A stretch of 64,000 nucleotides of DNA from an uncultured Phycisphaerae bacterium (GTDB lineage: Bacteria > Planctomycetota > Phycisphaerae > Sedimentisphaerales > Anaerohalosphaeraceae): positions 1 to 64,000 of the forward strand of contig CALEDR010000006.1 in the NCBI GenBank assembly GCA_937949545.1, in the 5' to 3' direction. Position numbers and translations under genes: made by a program. Positions 34,158-42,954 of this stretch are shown here, one piece after another. Under the pieces are notes generated by a model. It was not told the origin of the DNA, did not search any database, and saw nothing but the letters and a program-made list of their open reading frames with translations. Positions within the stretch are counted from its first letter, which is position 1; every line of letters starts with the position of its first letter.

Positions 34158-36629
34158 CTACACGCCTTCGCGGTTTCGTCGAAGCAGTTCTTCGCGGCTG
34201 CAGACCCGCTGGACGGTATAGCCCTTCAGCGGGAGGATGTGTTCGTGAATCATATCCAGAAAGTCCGACGGATACGGGAAGAAGGCGTCCTCGATTTCAT
34301 CCGGCGGGGTAATCCAGTTGCGGGCGCCCAGAACCACCGGCGGCGCATCCAGTTCATCGAAGGCCTGCTGGGTAATCGTGGAGGCCATCGTATGCAGATA
34401 ACTGCCGCGTTCGCAGGCATCCGAGGCCAGCAGAATCTTTCGGGTCTTGCGGACGGACTCAAGCACCAGCGAATAATCGAAGGGCACCAGCGAGCGGGCG
34501 TCGATAATCTCGCAGGACAGGCCGTACTTGTCTTCGAGGATTTTAGCAGCCTCGAGGGCCCGATACAGGGTGGCGCCGACGGTCAGGATGGTCAGGTCTT
34601 TGCCTTGTTTTCGCAGGGCCGGCTGGCCGAAGGGCACTTCGTAATATCCTTCCGGCACGCCGCCCGGGTGGAACTCTTCGGCGATGCCGTACAGCCGCTG
34701 GCTTTCAAAGAAAACCACGGGGTCTGTGCCGACCAGGGCCGAATACATCAGCCCTTTGGCATCGTAGGGCGTGGCGGGGAAGACGACCTTCAGCCCAGGC
34801 AGATGGGCACACAGCGAGGTCCAGTCCTGGCTGTGCTGGGCGCCGTATTTGCTGCCGACCGAAACCCGCAGCACAACCGGCATTTTCAGCAGGCCGCCGC
34901 TCATAGACTGCCATTTGCACAATTGATTGAAGACTTCATCGCCGGCCCGGCCCAGAAAATCACAGTACATCAGTTCGACAAGGGCACGGCCGCCTTCGAG
35001 GGCATATCCGACTGCTGAACCGACAATGGCCCCTTCGGCGATCGGCGTATTGAAAAGCCGATGATACGGCAGGGCCTCCGTCAGACCCCGATAGACGGCG
35101 AAGGCTCCGCCCCAGTCGCGGTTTTCCTCACCGTAGGCGACCAGCGTCGGGTCGGTATAAAATCGGTCAAGGATGGCTTCAAACAGGGCGTCACGGAAGA
35201 CGACACAGCGGCTGTCTTTGAGCCGCTGCCCCGCCGCATCAAAGGCGCTGCGGCTTTTGTCTTTCAAGCTGAGGATTCGGGGGTTTTGTTCCTTCGGCAA
35301 AAGCGTTTCGGGGGTTCGGCTCGTGTCCATCGACTCGATGCGCTGGTTGGAGAACATCGTCTGGTCGAGCAGACAGCGGTGCTTTTTAAGGTCGGCGCGG
35401 GGAGACATGCTCAAATCCACCGCTTTTTTGCAGGCCTTGTAAATCAGTTTTTCGGCTTTTTGCCGAATCTCGTCGATGGTCTGCTGCGTGCAGATGCCCG
35501 CTGCAACCAGATCTTTGGCATAGTGGACCGTCGGGTCCTGTTCCAGCCAGGCCTGCACCTCTTCCTTGTCGCGGTAGCTGCTCTGGTCGGAGGGAGAATG
35601 CCCGCTGTATCGGTAGGTGACGGTATCCAGCAGGACCGGGCCTCCGCCCTGGCTGAGGATTTCTTTTTTGCGGAGGATTGCGTCGGCGACCGCCAGCGGA
35701 TTAAAGCCGTCCACGCGCTCGGCGTGCATCTGTTCGGGATTGACGCCGGCGCCCAGCCGTGCCAGAACACCGAATCCCATCGTTTCGCCCTGCGGCTGGC
35801 CGCCCATCCCGTAGAAGTTGTTCATAAAGTTGAAAATCAGCGGCAGGCCTCCGCGGTACGGCGGCTGCCAGAGTGTTTTGTACTGGTCCATGGCGGCCAG
35901 ACAAATGCCCTCCCAGACCGGCCCGCAGGAGGAGGAGGCGTCGCCGATGTTGGCAATGACGATGCCGCTTTTGCGGTTGATTTTTTTGTAGAGAGCCGCC
36001 CCAACGGCGATGTCGCCGGAGCCGCCGACAATGGCGTTGTTGGGATAGACGCCGAACGGCGGGAAAAAGGCGTGCATCGAGCCGCCCATTCCCTTGTTGA
36101 AGCCCGCCTGCCGTCCGAAGATTTCCGCCAGCGTTCCATAGAGCAGAAAATCAATGGCCAAATCCTTGACGGAGCCCTCGGCGTCTTTCTCCACCACGCG
36201 AAGGCATTCGCCGTCGAAGTATGTCTTCATAATTTTCATCAGCTCGGCTTCATCCAGCTTGTCAATAGCAGAAAGTCCTTTGGCGAGAATTTCGCCGTGG
36301 CTGCGATGGCTGCCATAGATGTGGTCGTCGATATTCAGATGAAAGGCCATTCCCACGGCGGCCGCTTCCTGCCCGAGCGACAGATGCGCCGGGCCCTTGT
36401 GGTTGTATTCAATCCCCTGATAGGAGCCTCGCAGTTTGATTTCATTGAGCATCGTTTCAAAGGTGCGGATAATCATCATATCCCGCTGAATCCGCACCAG
36501 CTGCTCACGGCTGTAGCGGCTTTGCTCTTCTCGGATGCTTTTTTTGTATTGGTTAAGAGGAATCGGCTGAAATTCAAGCCAGCCGGGGGCACGGTTTTCT
36601 TTCGGACAGATGCGAATCAATTTGGGCAT
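34158..36629 (-). CDS. Fused 2-oxoacid dehydrogenase E1 (alpha+beta in one chain)
   Basis: 823 residues. It is the thiamine-diphosphate decarboxylase of a pyruvate-type dehydrogenase complex, with alpha and beta chains fused. Alpha half, about 1-400: [34 protein letters not shown] with the catalytic His loop, and the ThDP motif starting IGD (229-230, here GDA rather than GDG) and ending FMNNFYG (270-271). Beta half from about 490: [59 protein letters not shown] and [11 protein letters not shown] set the start at ATG 36629 behind GAGG; earlier residues to 36809 overlap deoR. Its E2 and E3 partners are encoded across the divergent promoter. Pyruvate is the likely but unproven substrate. Confidence 0.9.
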   Translation of the reverse strand: MPKLIRICPKENRAPGWLEFQPIPLNQYKKSIREEQSRYSREQLVRIQRDMMIIRTFETMLNEIKLRGSYQGIEYNHKGPAHLSLGQEAAAVGMAFHLNIDDHIYGSHRSHGEILAKGLSAIDKLDEAELMKIMKTYFDGECLRVVEKDAEGSVKDLAIDFLLYGTLAEIFGRQAGFNKGMGGSMHAFFPPFGVYPNNAIVGGSGDIAVGAALYKKINRKSGIVIANIGDASSSCGPVWEGICLAAMDQYKTLWQPPYRGGLPLIFNFMNNFYGMGGQPQGETMGFGVLARLGAGVNPEQMHAERVDGFNPLAVADAILRKKEILSQGGGPVLLDTVTYRYSGHSPSDQSSYRDKEEVQAWLEQDPTVHYAKDLVAAGICTQQTIDEIRQKAEKLIYKACKKAVDLSMSPRADLKKHRCLLDQTMFSNQRIESMDTSRTPETLLPKEQNPRILSLKDKSRSAFDAAGQRLKDSRCVVFRDALFEAILDRFYTDPTLVAYGEENRDWGGAFAVYRGLTEALPYHRLFNTPIAEGAIVGSAVGYALEGGRALVELMYCDFLGRAGDEVFNQLCKWQSMSGGLLKMPVVLRVSVGSKYGAQHSQDWTSLCAHLPGLKVVFPATPYDAKGLMYSALVGTDPVVFFESQRLYGIAEEFHPGGVPEGYYEVPFGQPALRKQGKDLTILTVGATLYRALEAAKILEDKYGLSCEIIDARSLVPFDYSLVLESVRKTRKILLASDACERGSYLHTMASTITQQAFDELDAPPVVLGARNWITPPDEIEDAFFPYPSDFLDMIHEHILPLKGYTVQRVCSREELLRRNREGV

Positions 36630-36646
36630 AAAAAGACCTCGTATTT

Positions 36647-37411
36647 TTAGGATTTGGGATACAGAACAGTAATCTGATGACGGTGAAAGAAGTCCATCCA
36701 GTTGGGTTCCGGTTTCTTTTCGGTAATGACGGCGGAGAGCATCTGCAGGTCGATGATTTTGTAGAGGGCGGGGCGGTCGAACTTGCTGCTGTCGGCCAGG
36801 AGGATGCATTCGCGGGCGTTGCGAGCCGCCAGCCGAAGCAGATGGGCGCTTTCGATGTCGATGGAGGTCAGTCCGAAGTCCTGGCTGATGCCGTCGGTGC
36901 CGAGGAAGGCCCGATAGCCGCGGAGCCGCTCGATGGTCTCGGAGGCCAGCGGTCCGACCGTATCCATCCGTTCGGGGCGGTACTGACCGCCCAGCAGAAG
37001 CACGTCGATGCCGGGGGACTGAAGTTCCAGGGCAGTGCGAACGGAGTTGACGATGACGGACAGTCCTTTTCGGCCCCGAAGGTAGGCGGCCATCCCAAAG
37101 CAGGTAGTTCCCGACCCGATGAAGATTTGGTCGCCGTCCTGGACGAGATTGGCCGCCAGCTGAGCGATGACGCGTTTGGCCTCGATATTGCGCATCGATT
37201 TGGACAGGAAGGAATAATCGGAGTTTCGCGCGACCGCAGCGCCCCCTCGCGACAGTTCGAGCAGTCCTTCGGCGGCCAGATTGTGCAGGTCTCGACGGAC
37301 CGTGGCCTCGGAAACCTTCAGGTGTTCAGCCAGCTGCCGAATGCTCACGTGTCCCTGCCGGTAGGCAAGGGTCAGGATGCCTTCTCGTCTTTGCTGAATC
37401 GTGGGAATCAT
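36647..37411 (-). CDS. DeoR-family transcriptional regulator
   Basis: 254 residues. Residues 6-57 form the DeoR winged helix-turn-helix ([44 protein letters not shown]). The rest is the sugar-phosphate isomerase-like sensor with [16 protein letters not shown] and [10 protein letters not shown]. DeoR proteins usually repress sugar catabolism and respond to a phosphorylated intermediate; rhamnulose-1-phosphate or its cleavage products are natural candidates here. It is 17 bases upstream of the E1 gene on the same strand and divergent from the rhamnose operon. The inverted repeat between them is its likely operator. Confidence 0.9.
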   Translation of the reverse strand: MIPTIQQRREGILTLAYRQGHVSIRQLAEHLKVSEATVRRDLHNLAAEGLLELSRGGAAVARNSDYSFLSKSMRNIEAKRVIAQLAANLVQDGDQIFIGSGTTCFGMAAYLRGRKGLSVIVNSVRTALELQSPGIDVLLLGGQYRPERMDTVGPLASETIERLRGYRAFLGTDGISQDFGLTSIDIESAHLLRLAARNARECILLADSSKFDRPALYKIIDLQMLSAVITEKKPEPNWMDFFHRHQITVLYPKS

Positions 37412-37446
37412 AATTCTTCTGTTTACGCTACTGTCGTTTTATCAGT

Positions 37447-37476
37447 ATAATTAAACGAGTTTCTTTCATAAAATCA
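37447..37476 (-). promoter_or_regulatory. Possible deoR-E1 promoter
   Basis: Minus strand TTGATT (plus 37471-37476), 18-base spacer, TAATTA (plus 37447-37452). The spacer contains the left half of the 11-bp inverted repeat. The -10 is weak; an overlapping TATACT at 37443-37448 is another choice. Confidence 0.35.
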
Positions 37477-37514
37477 ACAGGAAATTGAAAAATTATGCTT
37501 GAAATATGAAAGAA
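37459..37514. promoter_or_regulatory. Candidate DeoR operator (inverted repeat in divergent promoter)
   Basis: TTTCTTTCATA (37459-37469) and TATGAAAGAAA (37504-37514) are perfect 11-bp inverted copies, with centres 45 bases apart. GAAA/TTTC-rich half-sites are common for DeoR regulators. Each half lies between the proposed -35 and -10 of one divergent promoter, so a bound regulator could block both. Confidence 0.6.
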
Positions 37515-37524
37515 ATTGATATAT
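37498..37524 (+). promoter_or_regulatory. Possible promoter of the rhamnose/E2 operon
   Basis: TTGAAA (37498-37503), 15-base spacer, TATATT (37519-37524). The spacer is short, but it is exactly where the right half of the inverted repeat lies. The region is very AT-rich compared with its surroundings. Confidence 0.35.
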
Positions 37525-37566
37525 TTTTGAAAACAAAAGAGAGTTTTTCTTTGAAAAGGACATTGG

Positions 37567-39126
37567 ATGTTTTTGATAAAGATACCCCAGAAACTTCATT
37601 CCCCTGAAGCGGTCATTGACCGATGGGCTGTTGAGGAAGGGAGCCCTGTTCGAAAAGGGCAGCCGCTTTTGTTTCTGAAGTGTGCAGACGAGAATGTGGA
37701 GATTCAATGTCCGGATGATGCATTCCTTCTTAAGAAAATTGAACCGGAGGGGGCTTTGGTCTCAAGCGGACAAGCCGCCGGTGTAATTGGGAAACAAAGC
37801 GAAGACGCATCTTCGCTTAAGCTGCTTTATGATAAGGAAATAGGAAAAAAATCTGAACCAGTTGAAGCTGTTTCAGAACCGAAAGAAATTCCCTCGCAAG
37901 CCAAAGAGGTCAAAATGACTCCTCAAACTTCTCCTTCAGCCCCCGCCGGAAAGGTTGTCCCTGTTTTGATGCCGCAGGCAGGCCAAACGATGGAGGAAGG
38001 AACCCTGCTGGCATGGAAGGTCAAGGAAGGGGAACGGATTTCCGTCGGACAGGTTATTTTTGAGATAGAGACCGACAAGGCCACGATGGAGGTCGAGGCG
38101 GTTGACGCAGGTCGGCTGGCGAAAATCGTTGTCCGAGAGGGCCAGACCGTGCCGGTCAAAACACCGGTGGCTTATCTGGCGGAAAATGATGCGGATGTGG
38201 AGGCATATCTGGCGGCTCACTCCAGCGGGCAGCCGGTTGCCGCCGAGCCCAAAGAAGCTCCGGTTGCAAAAACACCAGCGTATGAGGGTGCTCAAACGGC
38301 CCCGGCCCAGGCGGAGAGCGGCCGAATCAAGGCCTCGCCTGCCGCACGAAAAGCCGCGGCCCAGCGAGGGATTGATTTATCAGCTGTTTCCGTCGGTTCT
38401 GGGCCGGGCGGGCGGATTTTGTCCACGGATGTAGCCAAGACGCAGCCCGCTGCCGGAGGTGTTCAGCGAAAATCGATGAGCAAGATGCGTCGGGCGATTG
38501 CCAATAACCTGCTCTATTCCAAGCAGAATATTCCCCATTTTTACACCAAACTGACGATTCATGCCCAGCCGCTGTTTGACACATACAAAAAGACCAAGGA
38601 GCAATACCCCTGCAGCATCAATGATTTTGTCGTGATGGCGGCGGCGAAGGCGATTCGGCAGTACCCGGCTTTTCGCAGCCAGCTGAAGGACAATGAAATC
38701 GTTGAATTTCCGGATGTGAATATCGGGATTGCCGTCGGCACGGACGAAGGGCTGACCGTGCCGGTGCTGCTGAAGGCGGACCAGCTGCCGCTGCGCGAGC
38801 TGGCTGTGCGGACTCGCCGGCTGGCGGAAAACGCGCGTCAGGGCAAACTGGAGGGAGTCGGGCAGGGCATCTTTACCATTACCAATTTGGGGATGTTCGG
38901 CGTGGAGGAGTTTTCGGCGATTATTAATCCGCCGGAATCGGCGATTTTGGCGGTCGGAGCGATTCGCGAGGGCATCTGGGTCGAGAACGGCCTGCTGAAG
39001 CCCAGTCGTCTGATGACGATGATTCTCAGCAGCGACCATCGCATTATTGACGGTGTATTGGCGGCCCAGTTTATGCAGATGCTCAAAAATCTGCTGGAAA
39101 ATCCGTCGTCTCTGGTGCAAGGTTAA
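37567..39126 (+). CDS. Dihydrolipoamide acyltransferase E2 with one active and one degenerate lipoyl domain
   Basis: 519 residues. Two lipoyl-like domains lead the chain. The first (about 1-75) has ADENVEI where the lipoyl lysine loop should be, with Glu42 in the modified position. The second (about 130-207) has the intact ETDKATMEV with Lys171. A Pro/Ala/Glu linker, then the E3/E1-binding domain SPAARKAAAQRGIDLSAV...GGRI (about 255-290), then the catalytic domain from about 305 ending in SSDHRIIDGVLAAQFM (His491, Asp495). It moves acyl groups from E1 to CoA. AAAGGA precedes the ATG. First gene of the rhamnose operon. Confidence 0.93.
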   Translation: MFLIKIPQKLHSPEAVIDRWAVEEGSPVRKGQPLLFLKCADENVEIQCPDDAFLLKKIEPEGALVSSGQAAGVIGKQSEDASSLKLLYDKEIGKKSEPVEAVSEPKEIPSQAKEVKMTPQTSPSAPAGKVVPVLMPQAGQTMEEGTLLAWKVKEGERISVGQVIFEIETDKATMEVEAVDAGRLAKIVVREGQTVPVKTPVAYLAENDADVEAYLAAHSSGQPVAAEPKEAPVAKTPAYEGAQTAPAQAESGRIKASPAARKAAAQRGIDLSAVSVGSGPGGRILSTDVAKTQPAAGGVQRKSMSKMRRAIANNLLYSKQNIPHFYTKLTIHAQPLFDTYKKTKEQYPCSINDFVVMAAAKAIRQYPAFRSQLKDNEIVEFPDVNIGIAVGTDEGLTVPVLLKADQLPLRELAVRTRRLAENARQGKLEGVGQGIFTITNLGMFGVEEFSAIINPPESAILAVGAIREGIWVENGLLKPSRLMTMILSSDHRIIDGVLAAQFMQMLKNLLENPSSLVQG

Positions 39127-39139
39127 ACAGGAGCATTCT

Positions 39140-40570
39140 ATGGCAGAGCATTTTACCGTTGCGGTCATTGGGGCCGGTCCCGGCGGATATGTGGCGGCGC
39201 TGAAGGCCGCTCAATTGGGCGCCAAGACAGCCGTTATTGAAAAACATCTGCTGGGCGGGACCTGTCTGAACTACGGTTGCATCCCCTCCAAGGCCCTGTT
39301 GGCCTCGGCAGAACGGCTTTATAAAATTCGTCATTCTGAATCTCTCGGTGTGCAGGTGAGCGGCTCGGTGGGCTTTGACTGGCCGGCGATTCAAAAACGC
39401 AAAGACAAGGTCCTGGCCAAGCTGCGCGGCGGCATCAAAGGACTCTTGGCCGCTCGTCAGGTTCGTCTTTTCGAAGGGACGGCTGTCCTTGACGGCCTCG
39501 GGAAGATTCGCATTACAGACGACAGGGGGCAAACCCAAACGATTACGGCCGATCGGATTTTGATTGCGGTTGGTTCGGCGCCGGTGCGGATCAGCGGTTG
39601 GCCGAGCGATCCGCAGAAAGTGTGTACATCGGATGAAGCCCTCCACTGGAAGGAACTGCCCCGGCGTCTGCTGATTGTCGGCGGCGGCGTAATCGGCTGC
39701 GAATTTGCCTGTATGATGCACGAATACGGTGTCAAGGTGACTGTTGTGGAGATGATGGAGGAGCTGCTGCCGGAGATGGAGCCGGAACTGGGCCGCACCC
39801 TGAATCGGCTTTTCACCCAGCGGGGCATCCGTATCTTTGCCGGCACCAAAGTCGATTCGTTATCTGTACAAGAAAAAGGCGTCTGTGCGGTGTTGTCTAA
39901 TGGACAGACCCTCGAGGCCGACAAGGTGCTCGTGGCGGCCGGACGCCGCCCGAATACCCAGTCACTGGGGCTCGAAATGATCGGCCTTCAGACCGACCGC
40001 GGGTTTATCCGTGTCAATGAGCAGATGGAAACGTCTGCCAAGGGGATTTTCTGCATCGGCGATGCCAACGGGCTTTGTCTTTTGGCTCACGCTGCCAGCG
40101 CGCAGGGCATTACGGCTGCAGAAAACGCCGTTGGCAGGTCGGCGGCCTATACGCTGCCCGTTCCCAATGCTGTCTATACCTTTCCGGAGATTGCCTCTGT
40201 CGGCTTAACCAGCCGGCAGGCCCAACGGCAGAAGATCCCGATTCGCATCGGACAGTTTCCCATCGGATATCTGGGCAAGGCGATGGCCGTCGGCGAAGAG
40301 TGCGGTTTTGTAAGGGTCATCAGCCGGCGGGATGACGGGGCACTGCTGGGCGTGCATATCGTCGGCCACAATGCGACGGAAATCATCGAAAGCGCCGTTG
40401 CCATGCTCGGAATGAAGGCCAAGACGAAGGATTTGGGCGAAATGATTTTTGCCCATCCAACGCTCAGCGAGGCCGTCAAAGAAGCCGCCGAAGATGTTTA
40501 TGAACAGGCCCTGCACCTGCCGCTGCGCAAGGTTGTCCAGATGGCCGCCGAGACGGAAGCGGTTGGATAG
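39140..40570 (+). CDS. lpdA: Dihydrolipoamide dehydrogenase (E3)
   Basis: 476 residues from ATG 39140 (CAGGAG ribosome site; the longer frame from 39047 overlaps the E2 end). Flavoprotein that re-oxidises dihydrolipoamide with NAD+. FAD site VIGAGPGGYVAALKAAQLG, redox disulfide GGTCLNYGCIPSK (Cys42, Cys47), NAD site LLIVGGGVIGCEFACMMHEYG, second FAD motif GIFCIGDANG and the C-terminal His-Glu pair in HPTLSEAVKEAAED. It lies directly behind E2, so the operon and the divergent E1 together encode a full dehydrogenase complex. Confidence 0.95.
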   Translation: MAEHFTVAVIGAGPGGYVAALKAAQLGAKTAVIEKHLLGGTCLNYGCIPSKALLASAERLYKIRHSESLGVQVSGSVGFDWPAIQKRKDKVLAKLRGGIKGLLAARQVRLFEGTAVLDGLGKIRITDDRGQTQTITADRILIAVGSAPVRISGWPSDPQKVCTSDEALHWKELPRRLLIVGGGVIGCEFACMMHEYGVKVTVVEMMEELLPEMEPELGRTLNRLFTQRGIRIFAGTKVDSLSVQEKGVCAVLSNGQTLEADKVLVAAGRRPNTQSLGLEMIGLQTDRGFIRVNEQMETSAKGIFCIGDANGLCLLAHAASAQGITAAENAVGRSAAYTLPVPNAVYTFPEIASVGLTSRQAQRQKIPIRIGQFPIGYLGKAMAVGEECGFVRVISRRDDGALLGVHIVGHNATEIIESAVAMLGMKAKTKDLGEMIFAHPTLSEAVKEAAEDVYEQALHLPLRKVVQMAAETEAVG

Positions 40571-40580
40571 AGAGGGATTT

Positions 40581-41849
40581 GTGGACGCACTGGAACTGGT
40601 CCGGCAAATCGGTTCTGTTGAAGAGATAGAAAGGACTGCTGAATCCTGCAGTGGGGATGCAATACCGGCTTTTAATACGCATATTCATCTGCCGCCGAAT
40701 TTCTCGGCCTTCGAAACGGTTCGGGAGGCGATTGAACAGGCCGCTGCAGAAGGGCTGAAGGTGCTCGGAGCGGGCAATTATTATGATTTTTCCGTTTATG
40801 AGCCGTTTGCGGAGGGCTGCCGGAGGCGGGGTGTTTTTCCGCTGTTCAGCACGGAGATTATCACGCTGGATGAGCCGCTGTTACACAAAGGCATCCGCAT
40901 CAATGACCCCGGCAATCCCGGCAAGATGTATCTGTGCGGCAAGGGCATCCGCCGCTGGGCGGCCCTAAGTCCGCGCGGACAGGAGCTGCTGGCGGCGATT
41001 CGCCGCAATGATGCGGAGCGGATGCGGCAGATGATTGGCAAAATGAGTGAACATTTCCGCCGCTGCGGTCTGCTGATCGAGCTGGATGACCGGGCGGTCA
41101 TCCAGCGGGTTGTCCGCCGCCATCGATGCGAACCCTCCACTGTCACGCTTCAGGAGCGCCACGCCGCCCAGGCCTTTCAGGAGGTCTTTTTTGAGAAGGT
41201 TTCGCCAAACGAACGCATCGAACGGCTGACGGCCCTGTTCGGCACGGCCCCTAAATCCCGTCCGGAGGATGCGGTCGGGATTCAAAATGAGATTCGTTCT
41301 CATTTGATGAAGGCGGGCAAGCCCTGTTTTGTGCCGGAAACGTTTTTATCGCCGGCGCAGGCGGAGGAGCTGATTGGACATTTGGGCGGAATTGTCTGTT
41401 ATCCGGTTCTGGCGGACGGGTCCAGCCCTGTCTGCGAGTTTGAGGCCTCGCCGGAGGAGCTGGCGAAGACCCTTCTGCAGCGGGGGTATTGGATGGCGGA
41501 GTTTATTTCGCTTCGCAACAGCCCCGAGGTGCTGGTCCGGTATGTCCGCACCCTTCGGCAGGCCGGAATTGCCGTGACCGTCGGAACGGAACACAATACG
41601 CTCGAGAAGCCGCCGCTGAAGCCGGCCTGTTTGAAAGGGATGCCGCTGCCGGAAGAGGTCAAAACGCTTTTCTGGGAGGGCACCTGTGTGCTGGCGGCTC
41701 ATCAGTTTCTTTCGGCGCACGGGAAAGAAGGGTTTGTTTGTTCGAAGGAAATGTCCGACGATACACGGCGCTGCGCTCGGATTGAGCGGTTTGCCCGGTT
41801 GGGTGCGGCGGTCCTGAAGCGGTATTTCGAAAAAGCAAGTCAGGGTTGA
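40581..41849 (+). CDS. PHP-fold protein of the rhamnose operon, function unknown
   Basis: 422 residues from GTG 40581, which has AGAGGGA just upstream and starts 10 bases after the lpdA stop. Metal ligands of a PHP phosphoesterase can be seen: H34 and H36 in NTHIHLPP, D69 in NYYDF, E92 in FSTEI, and a later VGTEHNT with H338. The centre is helical (RGQELLAAIRRNDAERMRQMIGKM). PHP domains hydrolyse phosphate esters with two or three metals. Position between E3 and two dehydrogenases suggests a role in rhamnose or lactaldehyde metabolism, for example clearing a phosphorylated dead-end product, but there is no direct evidence. Confidence 0.65.
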   Translation: MDALELVRQIGSVEEIERTAESCSGDAIPAFNTHIHLPPNFSAFETVREAIEQAAAEGLKVLGAGNYYDFSVYEPFAEGCRRRGVFPLFSTEIITLDEPLLHKGIRINDPGNPGKMYLCGKGIRRWAALSPRGQELLAAIRRNDAERMRQMIGKMSEHFRRCGLLIELDDRAVIQRVVRRHRCEPSTVTLQERHAAQAFQEVFFEKVSPNERIERLTALFGTAPKSRPEDAVGIQNEIRSHLMKAGKPCFVPETFLSPAQAEELIGHLGGIVCYPVLADGSSPVCEFEASPEELAKTLLQRGYWMAEFISLRNSPEVLVRYVRTLRQAGIAVTVGTEHNTLEKPPLKPACLKGMPLPEEVKTLFWEGTCVLAAHQFLSAHGKEGFVCSKEMSDDTRRCARIERFARLGAAVLKRYFEKASQG

Positions 41850-41857
41850 AACACTTT

Positions 41858-42940
41858 ATGGATACAGAAAAGATTCTTGCGATTGCTCCGCTGCTACGAA
41901 TTGTTTTTAAGAAAGACGGCTGTTATCCGCTGGTTCGTTTTGCGGAGACCTGTTCGGCCTGCACATTTTCCGTTTGTGCAGATTGGGACAATCCCAAAGA
42001 GACTGCCGAGCGGATTCGAACGGCTGCTGAACGGCTGAAAGGGACAGGAGTTCAGGCCGTCTGCGTGGAAGGGATCGGCTGCTTTCAGATTCTCCCCTGG
42101 CCTCGTCCGATGCAGGGACGGGCGGCAGGAAAAATCGTCCTGATAACCGGGGCTGCCCAGGGCTTCGGTCTGGAGATTGCGCAGGATTTTGCCGCTCAGG
42201 GGGCCGTGGTGGTGCTGCTGGATATTAACGAAGACGGTGTCCGCCGCGCTGCCGAGGAACTCAATCGGCAGTACGGTCCTGAGACGGCGCTGGCGCTGAA
42301 AGCGGATGTCACCAGCGAGGAATCCGTGAGCCGGGCCGTCGCGCAGACCGTTCAGCATTACGGCGGCTTCGACGTGTTTGTCTCCAATGCCGGCGTGCTC
42401 AAGGCCGACAGCGTCAAGCGGCAGCCGGTGAAGGATTTTGATTTTGTCACGGCGGTCAATTACAGGGGCTATTACCTGTGCGTAAAGGCCGCGGCGCCGG
42501 TGCTGGCTCTGCAGCATCAGGCGGATGCATCCTATCGAAGCGACATCATTCAAATCAATTCCAAATCGGGCCTTCGGGGCTCCAACCGCAATTTCGCCTA
42601 TGCCGGCAGCAAGTTTGGCGGGATCGGGCTGACGCAGTCCTTTGCCCTCGAACTGGTTGAGGACGGCATCAAAGTCAATTCCATCTGTCCGGGCAATTTC
42701 TTTGACGGGCCGCTCTGGTCGGATCCGAACAACGGGTTGTTTGTTCAATATCTGCGGGCGGGCAAGGTGCCCGGTGCCAAAACCGTTGAGGATGTTCGGC
42801 GGGCGTATGAGGCGATGATTCCAATGGGACGGGGCTGCACGACCCCCGATGTGATGAAGGCGATTTATTATCTGATGGAACAGGAGTACGAAACCGGCCA
42901 GGCCTTGCCCGTCACCGGCGGCCAGGTCATGCTTCATTAA
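41858..42940 (+). CDS. Short-chain dehydrogenase with N-terminal aldolase-like remnant (RhaE-like)
   Basis: 360 residues. Residues about 90-355 are a classical SDR: VLITGAAQGFGLEIA (TGxxxGxG, 97-104), NAG in FVSNAGVL, the catalytic Ser in INSKSGL, and YAGSK. The end PVTGGQVMLH is usual for sorbitol-6-phosphate/lactaldehyde-type SDRs. Residues 1-80 are a separate small alpha/beta piece ending QAVCVEGIGCFQI. It resembles the segment that joins aldolase and SDR in fused RhaD-RhaE enzymes. Probably oxidises or reduces lactaldehyde. I chose ATG 41858; a TTG at 41846 overlaps the previous stop. Confidence 0.75.
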   Translation: MDTEKILAIAPLLRIVFKKDGCYPLVRFAETCSACTFSVCADWDNPKETAERIRTAAERLKGTGVQAVCVEGIGCFQILPWPRPMQGRAAGKIVLITGAAQGFGLEIAQDFAAQGAVVVLLDINEDGVRRAAEELNRQYGPETALALKADVTSEESVSRAVAQTVQHYGGFDVFVSNAGVLKADSVKRQPVKDFDFVTAVNYRGYYLCVKAAAPVLALQHQADASYRSDIIQINSKSGLRGSNRNFAYAGSKFGGIGLTQSFALELVEDGIKVNSICPGNFFDGPLWSDPNNGLFVQYLRAGKVPGAKTVEDVRRAYEAMIPMGRGCTTPDVMKAIYYLMEQEYETGQALPVTGGQVMLH

Positions 42941-42954
42941 GAAAGCGAAGGATT

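Noticed and set aside
36630-36809. 60-residue N-terminal extension of the E1 fusion
   Set aside because: It overlaps the deoR coding end, has no E1 similarity, and ATG 36629 has a good ribosome site.
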